A DNA stretch of 64,000 bases from assembly GCA_023667265.1 (NCBI GenBank), contig JAMPAJ010000002.1, forward strand, positions 27,813 to 91,812, read 5' to 3'. Under the pieces are notes generated by a model that made no database searches, was not told where the DNA came from, and saw nothing but the letters and a program-made list of their open reading frames with translations. A program made the translations under genes and the position numbers. Shown piece after piece: positions 9,060 to 18,461 of this stretch; the first letter of the stretch is position 1; each line of letters opens with the position of its first letter. The DNA is from Alistipes sp. (GTDB taxonomy: Bacteria; Bacillota; Clostridia; Oscillospirales; Ruminococcaceae).

Positions 9060-10499
9060 TTACTCCACTGCAAAATAATTCATTCCGTCGGCAACTGTTA
9101 TTCCCTGCTGGACGCCGCCGTTTACATAAGGCTCAAAAGTGCTGCCAACAGCAATATCCTGGCTGAGCATCATTATGCACCTGAACGGATTCTGCGGCGT
9201 AAGCGACGCATACTCCATGCCGTTAAGGACAAATCCTATCGTGCTGCCTGCAGAAAGTCCGCCCTTCCACTCCGTCACAATATACGGAGAAGCCGCAGTC
9301 GTCGGAGCAGTTACCATATTTCCGGCTGCGTAAACGTTTCCGCCTGTGTAGTACAGTCCGGCAGCTGCGTAAATCGAGCTTTTCTCCTCCTTGCTTCCGC
9401 CGGCAATGAAGAAATCTCCGCCGTTGATATTCATAGTGCCCTTGGACTTCAAGCCGTTAGTTCCGCCGTTTATCGTCATTGTACCGCCGTTAAGGGTGAT
9501 ATTGTCGTTGGCAATCATTCCCGATTTAATGGAATTGATAACGTACTCGCCGCTTTCGATGATAATATCGTCGTCGCTGGCGATACCGTGGGCATTTCCG
9601 GCATTCAGCTCAAGATAGCCGCCGCCCTTGATCCGGAGCGTGTCGTTGGAGAAAATAACGCCGTCGTTGACCTTATCCTTTCCGCCGTCGCTGAGATAAT
9701 TCCGCGTGCCGTCCGCAAGCTTGATAACGCATCTTTTTGCATTGTCAACAAAAATAGCCGGGCCGCCTGAGCACGAAAGATCGAGACCGTCAAGTGTCAG
9801 CTCGACCTTTTCCTCGGAAACGGTGTTTATGTAGATCTGTCCGTTGGAGGAATATCCCCGGACGATATAATCTCCTCCGGCTGTAATGCGTACAACAGGG
9901 CCGTCGGTCTCCACGTTCACGCCGTCTGCGTAGGCGTTTTCGTCAAATGTGATCTCCGCATCAAAGGTCTTTGCCGCCTCTGTAGCCGTGGGAGTTGACG
10001 GCGTGTTCGGCGATTGAGTCACGGGCTTCGTAGCTGCCGAAGGCGTACCTGAGCCGGAATTTCCGCCTCCTGTACCGCCCTGGGAAGTTCCTGAGCCGCC
10101 GGAGCTCCCAGTCGGATCATCGCCGGAACCTCCCGGATTGCCGCTGCTTCCGGTATTTCCGCCGGAGCTGCCGCCGCTTCCTCCTGAATTATTCGCATTT
10201 CCGCCGGAAGCGCCTGTGCTTCCCGAATTTGCCGCTGTAGTCTGCGTATTTTTATCAGTCGTATCATTTTTTGCCGTAGTCCGGACAGAACCGATATTTG
10301 TCGGCGATTCGCCGCTGTCCGGCTGCTGAGTCTCCTGCTCCTCCGGTTCGTCGTCGACAACGGTATTCGACGGGTCTTCAACTACGCTGTTGAATATACC
10401 CTCGTCCGGAACAGACGGAGCTTCCTCCTTGCCGCAGCCCACGATCGACGCCAGCATCACCAGAGCGGCAAGACCCGCTGTAATTTTCTTTATTTTCAT
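9060..10499 (-). CDS. Lipoprotein with Cthe_2159-type carbohydrate-binding domain
   Basis: A 479-residue protein. The N-terminus is a lipoprotein signal peptide (MKIKKITAGLAALVMLASIVGCGK, lipobox IVGC). A long Gly/Ser/Asn/Thr-rich linker spans roughly residues 45-165. The C-terminal 310 residues form a repetitive right-handed beta-helix (phrases such as VELTLDGLDLSCSGGPAI, GGYLELNAGNAHGI, LNGGTMTINGGTNGLKSKGT) that matches the Cthe_2159 family, whose founding member from Clostridium thermocellum binds plant cell-wall polysaccharide. It probably sits on the membrane and reaches through the wall. It is the last gene of the VTC-DUF4956 operon, a linkage common in clostridia. Confidence 0.85.
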   Translation of the reverse strand: MKIKKITAGLAALVMLASIVGCGKEEAPSVPDEGIFNSVVEDPSNTVVDDEPEEQETQQPDSGESPTNIGSVRTTAKNDTTDKNTQTTAANSGSTGASGGNANNSGGSGGSSGGNTGSSGNPGGSGDDPTGSSGGSGTSQGGTGGGNSGSGTPSAATKPVTQSPNTPSTPTATEAAKTFDAEITFDENAYADGVNVETDGPVVRITAGGDYIVRGYSSNGQIYINTVSEEKVELTLDGLDLSCSGGPAIFVDNAKRCVIKLADGTRNYLSDGGKDKVNDGVIFSNDTLRIKGGGYLELNAGNAHGIASDDDIIIESGEYVINSIKSGMIANDNITLNGGTMTINGGTNGLKSKGTMNINGGDFFIAGGSKEEKSSIYAAAGLYYTGGNVYAAGNMVTAPTTAASPYIVTEWKGGLSAGSTIGFVLNGMEYASLTPQNPFRCIMMLSQDIAVGSTFEPYVNGGVQQGITVADGMNYFAVE

Positions 10500-10541
10500 A
10501 TAATTCCCCTTATAGCCTGTCCGGCATCTTATTTTTGCTTA

Positions 10542-11297
10542 TCAGTTCTCATAGATCTTGTCGTCATACTTGAAGAAAACAAGATTTATGGTCATATTTC
10601 CATTGAGGGCACGGAGCTCGTCAATGAACTTCTTCTGGTCGACGTCCTCGTTGATGTCGATAGAGTAAACAAGCTCGAACAGTGTGCCGAAGTTTGTTGT
10701 TTTTACTCTTCTGAGCTTGAAGAAATTTGTGTATCTGGAAAGAACCGGATCAAAAACGCCCTGATAGTCAAGGTTTTCGGGAATGGCTATTTTCAGCGTC
10801 ATGTGATTTGTCTTGCAGCCGCCGAAGTTGACCTCGGAAAGGATAAACATAACGACTGAAAGGATAACGAAGAAGATAACGCCGAAGCCAACGTAGCCGA
10901 TACCGCAGGCAACGCCAGCTCCCATTGCAAAGAAGATATAGGCTATATCCTTCGGGTCGCCGGGAACGCTTCGGAATCGCACAAGGGTGAACGCACCGGC
11001 AAGACTCAGCGCGCCTGCGGTGGTGTTGATGAGAAGAAGTATCATTGCCACGATAGTGGGAAGCATTATCATGGTCATTACATAGCTCTGGGAGTAGCCC
11101 TCTTTTCTGTGGCAGAAAATGTAAACGAGGCTGATGAGGAAACCGATGACAAGAGCCGCGCCTACGCAGATGCAGAACTCCTTGAGGGTGATGTTGTCAA
11201 GTCCTGTGACGGTATTTGTTGATGGATTTGAGAAGATGTCGGAGGCTGTTTCCGTTCCCTCCGAAAGTACGTTGCCGAAAAAGTTGAATGCTGCCAT
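10542..11297 (-). CDS. DUF4956 membrane protein
   Basis: A 251-residue protein with about four membrane segments (around residues 40-58, 75-115 in two passes, 120-150). Between them is the typical DUF4956 core GAFTLVRFRSVPGDPKDIAYIFFAMGAGVACG. The C-terminal 90 residues are a soluble ferredoxin-like domain (MTLKIAIPENLDYQGVFD and onwards). DUF4956 genes regularly neighbour VTC-domain genes and surface carbohydrate-binding or CotH-kinase genes; the biochemical role is unknown. It starts 2 bases after the VTC gene, so the two are translationally linked. Confidence 0.88.
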   Translation of the reverse strand: MAAFNFFGNVLSEGTETASDIFSNPSTNTVTGLDNITLKEFCICVGAALVIGFLISLVYIFCHRKEGYSQSYVMTMIMLPTIVAMILLLINTTAGALSLAGAFTLVRFRSVPGDPKDIAYIFFAMGAGVACGIGYVGFGVIFFVILSVVMFILSEVNFGGCKTNHMTLKIAIPENLDYQGVFDPVLSRYTNFFKLRRVKTTNFGTLFELVYSIDINEDVDQKKFIDELRALNGNMTINLVFFKYDDKIYEN

Positions 11298-11299
11298 TT

Positions 11300-12103
11300 T
11301 TAAACGCTCCTGTTCATTACTAAATTATTGTTTATCATATTGTTGTTCACCATTGATATGCCTGAGATCTGAATACGGCTCTTCGTCGCCTGCTCCCGGA
11401 CAAAATTGGTGTAAGCCCTGCCGTACTTGGAGAAGCTTGTCTTGTAGATTCCCAGCTCCGACAGCTTGCTTACCAGCCAATCGGGTACGGAATCGCCCAC
11501 CTTTACCTCCATGAGACGCTGGTCAGCTTCAATTATAAAGTTTCCGTAGCTCTGGCAGCCAAGGGTCAGGTCATATCTGCGCTCTACAAGCTTTCTGTCG
11601 AAGGTGAGCCGGAAATCGCTGTTTTCCTTGCCGAAGAACGCCTCGCGCTGATAGCTGATGTACTGCTTCGGCGCGACCGGATAGTGGTCGAGAAAAGCGT
11701 CGAGCTCGGTGAAAACCTGTCCGGTTATGTACTTATGTCCCTCGCGCTTGCGGCGTGTCGCAAGGTACTCCTCGCTTTCAGCCAGCGTCATGGAGACTCT
11801 GCGCTTTGTTACGATGCCGCCGATCTTACGCTTTATTTCCAGGAAAACCGGAGAATCCGGAGTCGCCGGAGAGTAGTAGCTGCGAAGTCTCAGCTTTTCC
11901 TTGAAGTAAGGCTTTGCCAGGGATTCTCTTATGAGAAAGTCATCAGGGGTATCGTAATATATGTTGTATATCCCGTACTCCTTGCCGCCTACGCAATAAG
12001 CATCGGGGTTCATATACTGGCTGATAACTTCCATAAGACCTTCGTACTGGTGCATATTCAGCAGAAATTTTATCTCCTTGCGGGCAAATGAGTTTATTGC
12101 CAT
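11300..12103 (-). CDS. VTC domain (polyphosphate polymerase-like) protein
   Basis: A 267-residue stand-alone VTC domain in the triphosphate-tunnel fold. Conserved basic and acidic tunnel strands are visible: RKEIKFLL at the N-terminus, KEKLRLRSYYS, PVFLEIKRKIGGIVTKRRV in the middle, and FIIEADQRLMEVKV near the end. In yeast the same domain makes polyphosphate from ATP; in bacteria its substrate is usually unproven. It lacks the SPX and membrane domains of the eukaryotic protein, and the DUF4956 partner may supply the membrane part. First gene of a three-gene operon. Confidence 0.88.
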   Translation of the reverse strand: MAINSFARKEIKFLLNMHQYEGLMEVISQYMNPDAYCVGGKEYGIYNIYYDTPDDFLIRESLAKPYFKEKLRLRSYYSPATPDSPVFLEIKRKIGGIVTKRRVSMTLAESEEYLATRRKREGHKYITGQVFTELDAFLDHYPVAPKQYISYQREAFFGKENSDFRLTFDRKLVERRYDLTLGCQSYGNFIIEADQRLMEVKVGDSVPDWLVSKLSELGIYKTSFSKYGRAYTNFVREQATKSRIQISGISMVNNNMINNNLVMNRSV

Positions 12104-12207
12104 ACAAATGCTCCTTTCATTTTTCGTTCCATGATGCCATTATACAACCAATGTCTTAAAATAATCTTAAAGATTTTGTAAAGACTGTGAAAAATTCATA
12201 AAGGAAA

Positions 12208-12244
12208 CACCGCACAAACACCTTGATCGTGTGTCTATGCGGTG
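12208..12244 (-). terminator. Terminator candidate after the SGNH hydrolase gene
   Basis: CACCGCA / TGCGGTG stem (7 bp) with a 23-base loop, 12 bases past the stop at 12256. The T-rich tail is interrupted, so strength is uncertain. Confidence 0.45.
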
Positions 12245-12255
12245 ATTTGCAGATC

Positions 12256-13617
12256 CTATGAAATTATTCCGCCCTCTGTCCAGTCTATACCGCCGGGCTC
12301 AACAGCTCCACCGCCCATTTGCGTCTGTGATGCTGCGATACCGGAGGAAACCAGGACTTTCTTTTCCTCAAGATCCTCCGGACTGTTGATAACTATATTG
12401 TCGCTTTCGGTCGAAGGAAGCTTATAGCCATCGCCGTTTATTTCGATAAGCTTTTCTGCAATATTCGTAAGCTTCCGGCGCATAAGAACCAGGTCATAAG
12501 CGTCAAGTCTGCCGTCCTTGTTCATGTCGCACTTTCCGCTGTCCGGGAGACAGCCCTCGACAGAAAGACCGTTGAGATAACGTGCAAGCTTTACCATATC
12601 GCTGATCTCGATCCTGTCGTCAATGACCGGAGCAGACGTCGTCGTTGTCACCTCGGTCGTTGGCGCAGCCGCAGAAGCTGTTGTGGTCGTGGCAGACGTG
12701 GTGGTGGTGGTGGTAGTCACCGGCTCAGAAACAGTCGTAACAGGCGGCTCTATCGGTGCGCTGCCGTTAAGGTATTCCTCTATAATCGCCGTCCAGGAAT
12801 CGCCCATAGCCTTATAGCCGATATTATTCGGGTGAACGCCGTCGAAAAGCTGGTTTTTTACATCCGTGATAGCCCCGGGAGCCTCTGACAGATACACGTT
12901 TCTGCCCTGAGCCTGCTTCTTTTCAGCAAGAGCCGCAATGTCAGCATTATAGTCCGCAATAGTCTGAACTACAGCAGCCTCAGCCTCTTCGTCGGAATAC
13001 TGCGTCTGCCAGTCGGCAGAATGACGATAATTGCCGAACCAGCTGTAAACATCGCTTCTGTTCGGGTCAACATTGGGAATCGTGGAAAGAAACAAAGTTG
13101 AATCTGCCGGAATATTATCCAGGATATAGTCCACGACCACCTCAAGGCGGTCAACGGCTGTGTCCATTTCGTGATTGTCTATCATATCGTTCGTACCGAT
13201 CTGAAGCGTGACAATATCGGGAGCTGTGCTCTGGAGGCAGCCTGTCTCCTGGAGAACCTCGTATATACCCGATCTGCCGCTGTAATTCTGGATAGAATAG
13301 CCGCTGTAGCCGGTGTAGTCGTTGTCAAAGCTGAAGCTCTCCCCTGTTGCGCTGTCGGTATATTCGGGAGTCCAGCCGCCGCTGCTCTTAGAGCCGACCA
13401 TATCAATACTGTAGCCCTTTTCCGTAAGGTTGTGATAAATAAATTTACGGTATGAACCAACATAATCGTTAGTATAGCCGTCTGTGATAGAGTCGCCGAT
13501 ACACATTATTTTTATCATTTCGTCTGCCGCCTCCGCTTTTCCGTCAGAAATATTAACAGCTGCTGCCGAACTGAACACCATAGCCGCTGCGGAAACCGCG
13601 GAAATTATTTTTTTCAT
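12256..13617 (-). CDS. Secreted SGNH/GDSL hydrolase with dockerin module
   Basis: About 453 residues from the ATG at 13617, chosen because AGGAGG sits 7 bases upstream; the longer reading from 13659 has no such site. A signal peptide (MKKIISAVSAAAMVFSSAAA) is followed by an SGNH domain: block I GDSITDG, block III GTNDM and the catalytic His motif DGVHPN. These enzymes typically deacetylate plant polysaccharides. A Thr-rich linker leads to a dockerin-like segment (ISDMVKLARYLNGL ... DMNKDGRLDAYDLVLMRRKL), with a clear calcium loop in the second repeat and a degenerate first one. It likely docks to a cohesin scaffold outside the cell. Confidence 0.88.
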   Translation of the reverse strand: MKKIISAVSAAAMVFSSAAAVNISDGKAEAADEMIKIMCIGDSITDGYTNDYVGSYRKFIYHNLTEKGYSIDMVGSKSSGGWTPEYTDSATGESFSFDNDYTGYSGYSIQNYSGRSGIYEVLQETGCLQSTAPDIVTLQIGTNDMIDNHEMDTAVDRLEVVVDYILDNIPADSTLFLSTIPNVDPNRSDVYSWFGNYRHSADWQTQYSDEEAEAAVVQTIADYNADIAALAEKKQAQGRNVYLSEAPGAITDVKNQLFDGVHPNNIGYKAMGDSWTAIIEEYLNGSAPIEPPVTTVSEPVTTTTTTTSATTTTASAAAPTTEVTTTTSAPVIDDRIEISDMVKLARYLNGLSVEGCLPDSGKCDMNKDGRLDAYDLVLMRRKLTNIAEKLIEINGDGYKLPSTESDNIVINSPEDLEEKKVLVSSGIAASQTQMGGGAVEPGGIDWTEGGIIS

Positions 13618-13676
13618 TTTTATTCCTCCTGAACTGCCTGGAAAGGCGTTTTTTTCCAATATCCATCTCTATTGAT

Positions 13677-13705
13677 AGTATAACATATAAACCGCAAAAA
13701 TGCAA
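13677..13705 (-). promoter_or_regulatory. Promoter of the SGNH hydrolase gene
   Basis: TTGCAT (13705-13700), 17-base spacer, TATACT (13682-13677) on the minus strand, 60 bases before the start at 13617. Confidence 0.65.
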
Positions 13706-13873
13706 GCCGCGCGGGAAAAATATTAATTGCAATTTTTTCACCGCGAAACTGTAGGCGAAGACTCCCCGAGTATAACATATAATTTTGAAAAAATGCAACA
13801 GCCGCGGAAAGAAATCAGAACCTATCCACATAAAATTAATGTACTGATTTTCGTAAGAATTTATTCCAGGATA

Positions 13874-13902
13874 TTGCAAATACTTATATATAGTGGTATA
13901 AT
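13874..13902 (+). promoter_or_regulatory. Promoter of the membrane glycosyltransferase gene
   Basis: TTGCAA (13874-13879), 17-base spacer, TATAAT (13897-13902), 35 bases before the chosen start. Confidence 0.65.
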
Positions 13903-13936
13903 ATGTACAGCAATACACTTTTTAGGAGAAATGAAA

Positions 13937-16117
13937 ATGAAAGAAAAATCTTCTGCAAACATAAGCATCACCGGAGAATTTTCAAAATTCTTCTCCGCTG
14001 TATTCAGGATCATTTTGCTGATAACAGCTTTTTTCCTCCTATACGTTTCAGCCTGCTCTTTTTTTGATATAATGGACGCGCCATTTAAGACAGAGCATCC
14101 GGCGCTTATTCTCATTCCCGGAACGCTGCTTCTCATAGCTTTTCTATCTTCTGTTTATTTTATATCAAAGAAAATATCCGACAAGGCAGTTACCGCTGCG
14201 ACGGCTGCGATCCTCGGCGTTTTTTCTTTGATATGCTTCGCTTTCCTTTTCAATTTCAGAGTTTTCAACCACCATGACTATTCCAATATACGCGCTATCA
14301 TATCCGACAGGCTTTCGTCCGGCGAATGGGATCCCTACTACGTTTCAAAATATCCGAATAATCTCCCTCTGCTTGCAATGATGCTCCCTGTCAACCGTCT
14401 TGCCGATTTATTGGGAATGGACAGACTTTTCGCCGAGGGACTCGTCAACACGCTCTGCATTATAGGCACGGCTGTATTTACGACTTTTGCTTCGGGAAAA
14501 ATGTTCAATAAAAGAGCCGGTCTTATCGCATCCGTACTTTTCCTGATAACTATTGTGCTCTACCCATGGACAAGCAATATTTACTCGGACTGCCCCTCAA
14601 TGATGCTCATGATGCTGGGCGTTTACCTGTTTCAGCACGGTCTTGGAGCCGGAAAAAAATCGGCAAAAATCATTTTCTGCGGCTGTTCTGGGGCTGCATT
14701 TGCCGCCGCCGGGTGGATAAGGATCACCGCAGCTTTTTTCCTTATAGGCATCGCTGCTTATTTAATATGCTGCAAACAGCGGAAAAATCATATTTCTGCC
14801 GCCGTTTCGGCTATAATGTCTTTTGCCGCAGTTTTCGCGCTGCTTACCTGTGCCGGAAATTCTCTCATTCCCGACAGCTACGACAGCGAGAGCCGCAGGA
14901 TCCCGACAGTGCACTGGGTAATGATGGGCTTGAATCCCGAGACAAACGGCTATTATAATGTCGATGATGTTAAGTATACCGAGAGCTTTCCCGGCTATGA
15001 GGAAAAAACCGCAGGCGATATAAAAATGCTGAAAGAGCGGCTCAGCGCGCATGATCCCATATCCCTTACAAAATTCTGCCTTAAAAAAATGCAGATAATG
15101 TGGTCGGGCGGACATCATAATATAAAAAATCAGGCAAAACAGGCTACAGATTACGGCGGTCTGTATCAGTATACCGTAGGCTCTAAAGACGATTTCTTCG
15201 TATATTTTAATCAGATCTCATGGTCGTCGCTGCTTATCCTGTCTCTTGCGTCTGTAATTTCTGCATTGTTAAGACGGCGTCACGGTCTGGAAGCCGCCAT
15301 ACAAATCGGGCTTTTCGGATTCTTCCTGTTCTATCTGATGTGGGAGACAAACAGAAGATACAGCTTTTTCTGCATCCCGGTGATGATAACGCTTTCATCC
15401 GGCGCGGTGCATTCGATATATACGCTTGTGCAAAAAAACATTACAGCGCGCGAAGGCTCTCGAAAAAAAGCTTTTATCATTTCCTATGCCGCTATTGGGG
15501 CTGCTTTTCTCGTGGGGATAACGGCGTCCTTCGGAATAAAATGGAATCACTACACCAGGGAAAATATACGCTTTAACAAAACGGTTTTTCTTCAGAGAGC
15601 CGGCGGAAATAAATTCGAGCTCGGAGCCGGCGACGTTTACACCGAAACATTCCCGGTAAAACAAGGCTTTAACCGCATTTCGCTTATGTTTTCCGGCGAT
15701 AATGAAAAAGCCGCCGGGGAATATAGGATCAGCGGAGAAACCGACGGCGGAGAAATTATATTTGAACGTTCCTGTACTGCCTCTGAACTGCTGAAAAGGA
15801 AAAAATACTCCTTTGATACCGGAAGCTTCACTCCCGACGGCAAGGAGTATGTCACTGTCAAAGTAGAATGTATCTCCTCCGGTGAAGAGCCCGTCAGCCT
15901 GCGCGGCGAAACGCACTATCCCTGCAACGACACGAAATTTTATAAAAATAATAAATTGCAGCCAAACGCTTCGATGATGCTGAATGTTACTGCCAGAGCC
16001 GACGAACGATTTATGTCTCCTGTCCTGTATCTGACCGTTATGGCAGGATATCTTATCATCTGGACAGCGGCTTTCGGCGTTCCGGTGCTTCTCTTCTATA
16101 AACGACGATACCGCTGA
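13937..16117 (+). CDS. GT39-like polytopic membrane glycosyltransferase
   Basis: About 726 residues from the ATG at 13937, chosen because AGGAGA lies 7 bases upstream and a promoter lies just before it; an upstream in-frame reading from 13727 would overlap that promoter. About 11 hydrophobic segments cover residues 15-520, with an acidic exposed loop near FNHHDYSNIR and another at WDPYYVSKYPNNLPLL, as in the ArnT/PMT (GT39) group that use polyprenyl-phosphate sugars at the outer membrane face. A soluble beta-rich C-terminal domain (about 540-700) precedes one last membrane helix. Acceptor and sugar are unknown. It stands alone on the plus strand. Confidence 0.75.
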   Translation: MKEKSSANISITGEFSKFFSAVFRIILLITAFFLLYVSACSFFDIMDAPFKTEHPALILIPGTLLLIAFLSSVYFISKKISDKAVTAATAAILGVFSLICFAFLFNFRVFNHHDYSNIRAIISDRLSSGEWDPYYVSKYPNNLPLLAMMLPVNRLADLLGMDRLFAEGLVNTLCIIGTAVFTTFASGKMFNKRAGLIASVLFLITIVLYPWTSNIYSDCPSMMLMMLGVYLFQHGLGAGKKSAKIIFCGCSGAAFAAAGWIRITAAFFLIGIAAYLICCKQRKNHISAAVSAIMSFAAVFALLTCAGNSLIPDSYDSESRRIPTVHWVMMGLNPETNGYYNVDDVKYTESFPGYEEKTAGDIKMLKERLSAHDPISLTKFCLKKMQIMWSGGHHNIKNQAKQATDYGGLYQYTVGSKDDFFVYFNQISWSSLLILSLASVISALLRRRHGLEAAIQIGLFGFFLFYLMWETNRRYSFFCIPVMITLSSGAVHSIYTLVQKNITAREGSRKKAFIISYAAIGAAFLVGITASFGIKWNHYTRENIRFNKTVFLQRAGGNKFELGAGDVYTETFPVKQGFNRISLMFSGDNEKAAGEYRISGETDGGEIIFERSCTASELLKRKKYSFDTGSFTPDGKEYVTVKVECISSGEEPVSLRGETHYPCNDTKFYKNNKLQPNASMMLNVTARADERFMSPVLYLTVMAGYLIIWTAAFGVPVLLFYKRRYR

Positions 16118-16125
16118 ACAATAAA

Positions 16126-16149
16126 AGCGACCAGCCTTTCCTGGTCGCT
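16126..16149 (+). terminator. Terminator of the glycosyltransferase gene
   Basis: AGCGACCAG / CTGGTCGCT, a 9-bp perfect stem with a 6-base loop, right after the stop at 16117. The T run is short. Confidence 0.65.
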
Positions 16150-16197
16150 TTCAACATGATGTATATTAAAGGAGGAATGAATTAAAAATCATTTATT

Positions 16198-17235
16198 TCA
16201 TCTCATCTTAGCGTCGATCCTCTGAACCTCAAGGGCATCGAGAGCCGTGACCTCTCCGCTTCCGTCAGCATCGGCATTGTACGCGCCCTGGGCGGTAAGC
16301 TTGTATTTATCGGAATTTCCGATATACTGGAGTATCAGCGTTGCATCGGCAATGTCAAGCTCTCCGTCGGTGTTGGCGTCGCCTTCTACTGCGTTGTAGA
16401 GGTCAATGACTTCGCCGCCGGCTGGAACTACTCCAATGGCAGCCGAAGATCCACTTGGAGATACGCCAAACTTCTCATATATTTCGAGTGCAATATCAAG
16501 CTGTTCCTCTAAGGAAGCACTGCCGGAAGTTTCCAGCATCATATAGCTTCCTTCATCAACGCTTTCAACAGGCTGGCGGCAATGTTTAGCTTGAACATCA
16601 TAAAAATTAGGTACTGCAAGATTATTATCTATGACATACTCGGCTATTTTCCTGATAGTCTCCGTGTCTGTATAATATTCATAATTCAAAATCTGCTCAA
16701 AACAGATATCCCTCTTGCTATAGAAGCCCGCCTGGGTCATATAACCGTTAATCAAGCCCTCTTCCTTGAGAAATCTGCTGATTTCTTTATCACGTCCGCT
16801 GACAAAATCCACAAGGTAATATGTCTCGCCGTTTATCTCCTCTTTTTCACCAGAAGCCTTGGGATATTCATACCACGTGTCAGCCGGGGTTCCGACTGCT
16901 ACAGCTTCAAAATTCTGTTCGAGAACTTCGTTTATCTGTGATAATGTCACTCCCGACGCCGGAATAAGACCGCTGTTTGCCATATCGACCTCATACATAA
17001 CTGTAGCGCATTTTGTTGCGTCGATATACACTGTGACCTCATCGTCTGTCTTACCTGTTACTTTTTCCCAATTAAACAGGCAATTGTATTTCGGATCAAC
17101 TTTCGTAAGACCTTCCGTCCACTCTTTCATGACATCCGCGGTGCTTGTATGATAGAAAAGCGCAGACGAGCTCATAGGTGTCAATGAAAGAAGAGAAAGA
17201 GTCAATGCAGCTATTGTTGTAATTTTCTTTTTCAT
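16198..17235 (-). CDS. Secreted dockerin-containing protein of unknown catalytic role
   Basis: A 345-residue protein with signal peptide (MKKKITTIAALTLSLLSLTPMSSSA), a mixed domain I do not recognise (about 30-275) and a C-terminal type I dockerin with two calcium loops: DANTDGELDIADATLILQYI and DADGSGEVTALDALEVQRI. The dockerin should bind a cohesin on a cell-surface scaffoldin. It is last in an operon with a V8-like protease and a free dockerin, starting 18 bases after the protease stop. A protease inhibitor, substrate or partner are possible roles, but none is shown by the sequence. Confidence 0.82.
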   Translation of the reverse strand: MKKKITTIAALTLSLLSLTPMSSSALFYHTSTADVMKEWTEGLTKVDPKYNCLFNWEKVTGKTDDEVTVYIDATKCATVMYEVDMANSGLIPASGVTLSQINEVLEQNFEAVAVGTPADTWYEYPKASGEKEEINGETYYLVDFVSGRDKEISRFLKEEGLINGYMTQAGFYSKRDICFEQILNYEYYTDTETIRKIAEYVIDNNLAVPNFYDVQAKHCRQPVESVDEGSYMMLETSGSASLEEQLDIALEIYEKFGVSPSGSSAAIGVVPAGGEVIDLYNAVEGDANTDGELDIADATLILQYIGNSDKYKLTAQGAYNADADGSGEVTALDALEVQRIDAKMR

Positions 17236-17253
17236 AAAAATATCTCCTTCTTA

Positions 17254-18186
17254 TTACGCAGTTAAATATTCATTACTGCAATAAAATTTAAGATGATTTG
17301 CGTCTATACGGATGCCGGCGTTATAGTCCTGTTCTTCAGACTGCGAACCTTTTTCTGAGACATTAATTGCCACAACTGTCCTGTATTCATAATTCGTTGT
17401 TTTCCCATTTGACGTTATGGAAAATCCCTCTTCAACGTAAACCGGTCCTCCGCTCTCTCCAGTAAGCATATCTGCATCGTATCTCAATTTATAAGAATCT
17501 GTTAAATCCGGCAGAATATTACCAGATGACTTAAATCTAAGTCCATAAGATGCTCCCTCATATGTCGGTTTATATCCTACCGGAAAACCAGAAACAATTA
17601 CCTGTCCTTCGTTTTCAACATATTTCTGTGTGGCAATACCAAAGCTAAAAACTCCATATTGACTAAGATCTTCCTCTACATATAAAAGTGCATAATCAAA
17701 ATCATTAGTATCATAATCATCTGACGTAACATAATCTCTGCTAATATGAGCATACACAGGTCTTACCGTAAGCAATTCCTCATTATCAGAACCTACAACG
17801 GAAATCTCTATATTGTAAAACCTCTCAAAGTTCTTATTGTATACACAATGAGCGGCTGTAGCAATAATATGTTTACCCACTATAAAGCCGCTGCCAACAC
17901 GTGGCAACCCATTGCCTGTAAGACTTAAACAAACAACAGAAGTATCTTTATCCCTTATCATATCGTTTGAACCAATGACCATACGCGAACTTTCCTCAAC
18001 AGACAGAGAATACTGTGTGTACGAATCAAGGGCAGGATCACTGTAATCATGTCGCCAGTAATAGCGTTTGAAATAAGCTGCATTTGCATCTTGCGGATTG
18101 CCATATGCTGAAAAAGCAACAACTGCTACAACAAGAGCTATAACAAATGCGGCTAATCTAATCGAAACATTTTTTACTCTGCTCAT
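17254..18186 (-). CDS. Secreted V8/trypsin-like serine protease
   Basis: A 310-residue protein with an N-terminal signal or anchor segment (about 8-30). The chymotrypsin-fold triad is complete: His in ATAAHC, Asp in NDFDYALL and Ser in TGESGGPVY. The arrangement GSGFIVGKHIIATAAHCVY resembles glutamyl endopeptidase (S1B, V8-like). It probably acts outside the cell. Unlike its neighbours it has no dockerin of its own, but the gene immediately upstream is a free dockerin whose last codons overlap its start by 4 bases. Cleavage specificity cannot be read from the sequence. Confidence 0.88.
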   Translation of the reverse strand: MSRVKNVSIRLAAFVIALVVAVVAFSAYGNPQDANAAYFKRYYWRHDYSDPALDSYTQYSLSVEESSRMVIGSNDMIRDKDTSVVCLSLTGNGLPRVGSGFIVGKHIIATAAHCVYNKNFERFYNIEISVVGSDNEELLTVRPVYAHISRDYVTSDDYDTNDFDYALLYVEEDLSQYGVFSFGIATQKYVENEGQVIVSGFPVGYKPTYEGASYGLRFKSSGNILPDLTDSYKLRYDADMLTGESGGPVYVEEGFSITSNGKTTNYEYRTVVAINVSEKGSQSEEQDYNAGIRIDANHLKFYCSNEYLTA

Positions 18187-18461
18187 TTTATTACCCCCGC
18201 ATCCTTAAACATACATATCATTGCATCAGCCTCTGAAACAATGCCATTGCCATCAACATTTAAAGGTGTATAGTTTGTAAGCAAATACCTGCCGGCAAGC
18301 ACCTGATATATAAACGTTGCGTCTGCAATGTCGATTACTCCGTCACCGTTAGGGTCTGCACCCGGTACTATCAGAGACGCTGAGGATGTAAGCGGCACGA
18401 AAGCTGCCATTGCGAGTACAGCCGTTAAAGAACAGGCTGCAATTTTTTTGATCAAATTCAT
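18183..18461 (-). CDS. Free-standing secreted dockerin protein
   Basis: Only 92 residues: a signal peptide (MNLIKKIAACSLTAVLAMAAF) followed directly by a complete dockerin with two calcium loops (DPNGDGVIDIADATFIYQVL and NVDGNGIVSEADAMICMF). Dockerins are normally fused to an enzyme; here no other domain is present. The stop overlaps the protease start (ATGA), so the two are translationally coupled. It may be a separate docking subunit for the protease, or one product of an ancestral fusion gene that was split. AGGAGG lies 7 bases before the ATG. Confidence 0.85.
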   Translation of the reverse strand: MNLIKKIAACSLTAVLAMAAFVPLTSSASLIVPGADPNGDGVIDIADATFIYQVLAGRYLLTNYTPLNVDGNGIVSEADAMICMFKDAGVIK

